From the NCBI GenBank assembly GCA_934096105.1, contig CAKOLH010000009.1, forward strand, positions 1 through 40,187: a DNA stretch of 40,187 nucleotides, in the 5' to 3' direction. Origin of the DNA: an uncultured Bacilli bacterium (GTDB lineage Bacteria; Bacillota_I; Bacilli_A; RF39; UBA660). The position numbers were made by a program, and so were the translations under genes. A model generated the notes under the pieces. It was not told the origin of the DNA. It saw nothing but the letters and a program-made list of their open reading frames with translations, and made no database searches. Within the stretch, counting starts at the first letter, position 1. Each line of letters starts with the position of its first letter. Below, one piece after another: positions 38,056 through 40,187 of this stretch.

Positions 38056-39603
38056 ATGATTAAAGAAGTTAGAAGTAAAGGTAAAAAGATATTTAAAAGT
38101 AATTTTTGGAAGGTAGTAGCAGTATGTTTTATTACTGCAATTATGACTGGTGGTTCTACTATATACTTAATAAGGAATGAGTATAATTCTAATAATAGTA
38201 ATTTAATTCATCAAAGTGGTATTTTAGATAATAAAAGTAATTCACAAATAGTAAGAGACTTTATTAAGTCAGTAAATAAAACTAAAGATAAAGTAGATAT
38301 TTATTTAAGTAAGACTACTAAAGGTATTATTGCTACTTTTGTTAATAATATTCATAGTTCTAGCTCGTTTGTATTTGGTACTCTTAATGCTGTTAATGAA
38401 CTTGTTTTTAAGAATAAAGTGACTTCTGGTATTATTATCTTTATTGGTGCTTTAATTAGATTTTTGTATTGGTTTTTTGGAAGTAATGTGATTAAAGTTG
38501 GCAAGACTAGATTTTTCTTAGAAAATAGAAAATATAAGAAAACTAAAATGAAAAGATTATTATTTGCCTATCAAGATAAAAAATATAAGAATATAGCAAA
38601 GGTTATGTTTAAGAAATGTTTATATGAATTTTTGTGGTCATTTACTATAGTTGGCGGTATTATTAAACATTATTCTTATTATTTTGTTCCTTATATTATT
38701 TCAGAAAATCCCGATATGAAGTCTGGAGATGTTATTAGATTATCTAGAAATATGACTAAGGGTTATAAATGGAAGATGTTTTTACTTGATTTGAGTTTTA
38801 TACCTTGCTATATACTTGGTATTATTACTTTTAATATATTTAATTTACTTGTTACTAATCCTTATAAGGAATGTACTTATACTGAATTATATATAAATAT
38901 AAGAAAGAATTATATTACTAGTAAAATGTTAGGATATGAATGTTTAAAAGAAGATTTAGATGGTCCTCAGTTAGATGAAGAATATCCATATGATACTAAA
39001 AGAGAAAAGAAAAAAATAAAAAAGATTAAATATAATATTTGGGAACTTATTCTATTATTTTTTGCTTTTGCTTTTATTGGTTATTTATGGGAGGTAATAT
39101 TACATTTATTTAGTGATGGGGTATTTGTTAATAGGGGTTCTTTATATGGCCCTTGGCTTCCTATATATGGATGTGGCGGAGTACTTACTTTAGTCTTACT
39201 TAATAAATATCGTGATAATCCAACATTAGTATTTTTTGCTTCAGTAATAATGTGTGGTATAGTAGAATACTTTAGTTCTTTATTTATGGAACTTGCTTTC
39301 AATATGAGATGGTGGGACTATACTGGATATTTCTTTAATATAAATGGTAGAGTATGCTTGGAAGGATTATTATTCTTTGGATTTGGATGTACTGTGAGTA
39401 TTTATATAGTAACACCTTTACTACTTGAATTATTTCATAAATTAGATAAAAGTTATATTAAGTTTTTGACTATTATGTTAAGTGTATTATTTTTAACTGA
39501 CTTTGTTTTCTATTTAACTATAGGGCCTAACAAAGGAAATGGCATTACTTCTTATGATAGTTATGCAGACACAATAGATGTCAAATTTAATAAATTATTA
39601 TAA
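38056..39603 (+). CDS. DUF975-CmpB membrane fusion protein
   Basis: 515 residues, about nine or more membrane helices. The first part (about 120-315) matches the DUF975 pattern: ANKMFKKCLYEFLW-like helix, YYFVPYIISENPDMKSGDVI, RLSRNMTKGYKWKMFLLDLS and LLVTNPYKECTYTELY. The second part (about 325-510) matches the putative ABC-transporter type IV/CmpB domain: WELILLFFAFAFIGYLWEVI, VNRGSLYGPWLPIYGCGGVL, GIVEYFSSLFMELAF, WWDYTGYFFNINGRVCLEGL. No ATPase gene is adjacent, so a transport role is not shown. GAGG lies about 10 bases before the ATG. Each half occurs alone in other Firmicutes. Confidence 0.8.
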   Translation: MIKEVRSKGKKIFKSNFWKVVAVCFITAIMTGGSTIYLIRNEYNSNNSNLIHQSGILDNKSNSQIVRDFIKSVNKTKDKVDIYLSKTTKGIIATFVNNIHSSSSFVFGTLNAVNELVFKNKVTSGIIIFIGALIRFLYWFFGSNVIKVGKTRFFLENRKYKKTKMKRLLFAYQDKKYKNIAKVMFKKCLYEFLWSFTIVGGIIKHYSYYFVPYIISENPDMKSGDVIRLSRNMTKGYKWKMFLLDLSFIPCYILGIITFNIFNLLVTNPYKECTYTELYINIRKNYITSKMLGYECLKEDLDGPQLDEEYPYDTKREKKKIKKIKYNIWELILLFFAFAFIGYLWEVILHLFSDGVFVNRGSLYGPWLPIYGCGGVLTLVLLNKYRDNPTLVFFASVIMCGIVEYFSSLFMELAFNMRWWDYTGYFFNINGRVCLEGLLFFGFGCTVSIYIVTPLLLELFHKLDKSYIKFLTIMLSVLFLTDFVFYLTIGPNKGNGITSYDSYADTIDVKFNKLL

Positions 39604-39608
39604 TTATG

Positions 39609-39637
39609 TTGACAATTAGTTTATAGTGATGTATTAT
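39609..39637 (+). promoter_or_regulatory. promoter of the glycosyltransferase gene
   Basis: A perfect -35 TTGACA (39609-39614), 17 bases, TATTAT (39632-39637). Confidence 0.7.
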
Positions 39638-39638
39638 T

Positions 39639-39667
39639 AAATTGTACTATTTATAGTAGTACAATTT
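39639..39667. promoter_or_regulatory. inverted repeat at the transcription start of the glycosyltransferase gene
   Basis: Perfect 11-base arms AAATTGTACTA and TAGTACAATTT around TTTATAG. It begins two bases after the -10 and ends before the GGTGGTG ribosome binding site. Placement suits a repressor operator or a 5' leader hairpin. No T-run follows, so it is not a terminator. Confidence 0.6.
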
Positions 39668-39681
39668 ATGGTGGTGAAAAA

Positions 39682-40187
39682 ATGTTAAGAATATTAACTT
39701 ATATTGTTATGGTAATAACTAGTTTTTACTTGTTATACTTTATGATTATTGCTATAGGAATATTTAAGAAGAAAAAAGAAAAAGTTTTAGTAGATAAAAA
39801 GAATAATTTCGCTGTTATAATAGCTGCGCGAAATGAAGAAGCAGTTATTGCTAATTTAATTAAAAGTTTAAAGAAACAAACTTATCCTAAGGAGCATTAT
39901 GAAATATATGTTATTGTTAATAATTGTACTGATAATACTGAAGAAGAGGCTAGAAAAGCTGGTGCTAAAGTTATAGTATGCACTGAAAAAGTTAAATCTA
40001 AGGGAGAAGTTCTTAAGTTTACTTTTAATAAATTAAGAAAAGAAAAAGATATTGATGCTTATGTTATATTTGATGCAGATAATTTAGTGCATAAAGATTT
40101 CTTGAGTAAAATGAATGATAGTCTTAATATGGGCTATTCTGTAGTACAAGGATTTAGAGATACTAAGAATGTTAGTGATAACTGGCT
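39682..40187 (+). CDS. glycosyltransferase family 2, membrane-anchored (partial, runs off the window)
   Basis: The first 168 residues are present; the gene continues past the window edge without a stop. An N-terminal transmembrane helix (about 4-28) is followed by the GT-A fold: FAVIIAARNEEAVIANLIKS, the nucleotide-binding VIVNNCTDNTEEEARKAGAK, and the DxD-type metal motif VIFDADNLVHKDFL. The ending VVQGFRDTKNVSDNW resembles processive or polysaccharide-type GT2 enzymes. GGTGGTG precedes the ATG by 6 bases. It likely builds a cell-surface glycan or glycolipid; the substrate is unknown. Confidence 0.88.
   Translation, partial: MLRILTYIVMVITSFYLLYFMIIAIGIFKKKKEKVLVDKKNNFAVIIAARNEEAVIANLIKSLKKQTYPKEHYEIYVIVNNCTDNTEEEARKAGAKVIVCTEKVKSKGEVLKFTFNKLRKEKDIDAYVIFDADNLVHKDFLSKMNDSLNMGYSVVQGFRDTKNVSDNW

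Noticed and set aside
1..40187. Mycoplasma-type genetic code (TGA = Trp)
   Set aside because: Trp is encoded by TGG throughout and several genes end in TGA at the expected place.

Overview
The window is very AT-rich DNA from a Gram-positive-type bacterium (Firmicutes/Bacilli side of the tree). The pointers are a Firmicutes-like order secE-nusG-rplK-rplA-rplJ-rplL-ybxB-rpoB-rpoC, GatCAB transamidosome genes, an L10 leader, GGAGG ribosome binding sites and U-tracted intrinsic terminators. TGA is used as a normal stop (transposase, lemA, murD-murC and the dockerin gene end in it), so this is not a Mycoplasma-code genome, and the MurD/MurC protein shows that the cell makes peptidoglycan. The overall look (about 25-30 % GC by eye, small intergenic gaps, LRR/InlB-repeat/dockerin surface proteins) resembles uncultured gut Bacilli such as the RF39-type lineages. 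That placement is inference.

Layout. 1-3.1 kb, minus strand: a three-gene run (unknown protein, RlmI-like methyltransferase, RluA-type pseudouridine synthase), then hsp20 and a small membrane protein. 3.08-4.76 kb: an intact IS1182-type insertion sequence that landed beside a transcription terminator and duplicated its hairpin. 4.8-5.3 kb: an XRE regulator divergent from gatCAB, with phased repeat sequences between them. 5.3-10 kb: gatCAB, then a DUF3137-lemA pair. 10.1-22.5 kb: tRNA-Asn and the transcription/translation core (secE-nusG; rplK-rplA with two L1-type leaders; rplJ-rplL with an L10 leader; an intruding membrane protein gene; ybxB; rpoB-rpoC). 22.5-26.8 kb: an unknown Cys-rich protein, a possible 28-residue membrane peptide, an acyl-CoA-synthetase-like enzyme and a hybrid sensor kinase that seems to lack its phospho-accepting histidine. 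26.9-32.7 kb: a surface-protein operon in which two membrane-anchored cohesin-like proteins flank a large LRR/Big2/InlB-repeat protein ending in a dockerin. 32.8-40.2 kb: an unknown protein, a fused MurD-MurC ligase, a DUF5661-type protein, a perR-rubrerythrin oxidative-stress operon under a perfect PerR/Fur-type box, TspO, a DUF975-CmpB membrane fusion and the start of a glycosyltransferase.

How it fits together. Most of the window is housekeeping. The parts that look special are the cohesin/dockerin cluster (a possible miniature cell-surface docking system), the MurD-MurC fusion, the degenerate hybrid kinase just upstream of the surface operon, and a family of paired, abutting hairpins at four intergenic loci (about 2.16, 10.35, 14.38 and 22.97 kb), each sitting between a terminator and the next promoter.

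All domain calls come from reading motifs by eye. No database search or folding program was run.
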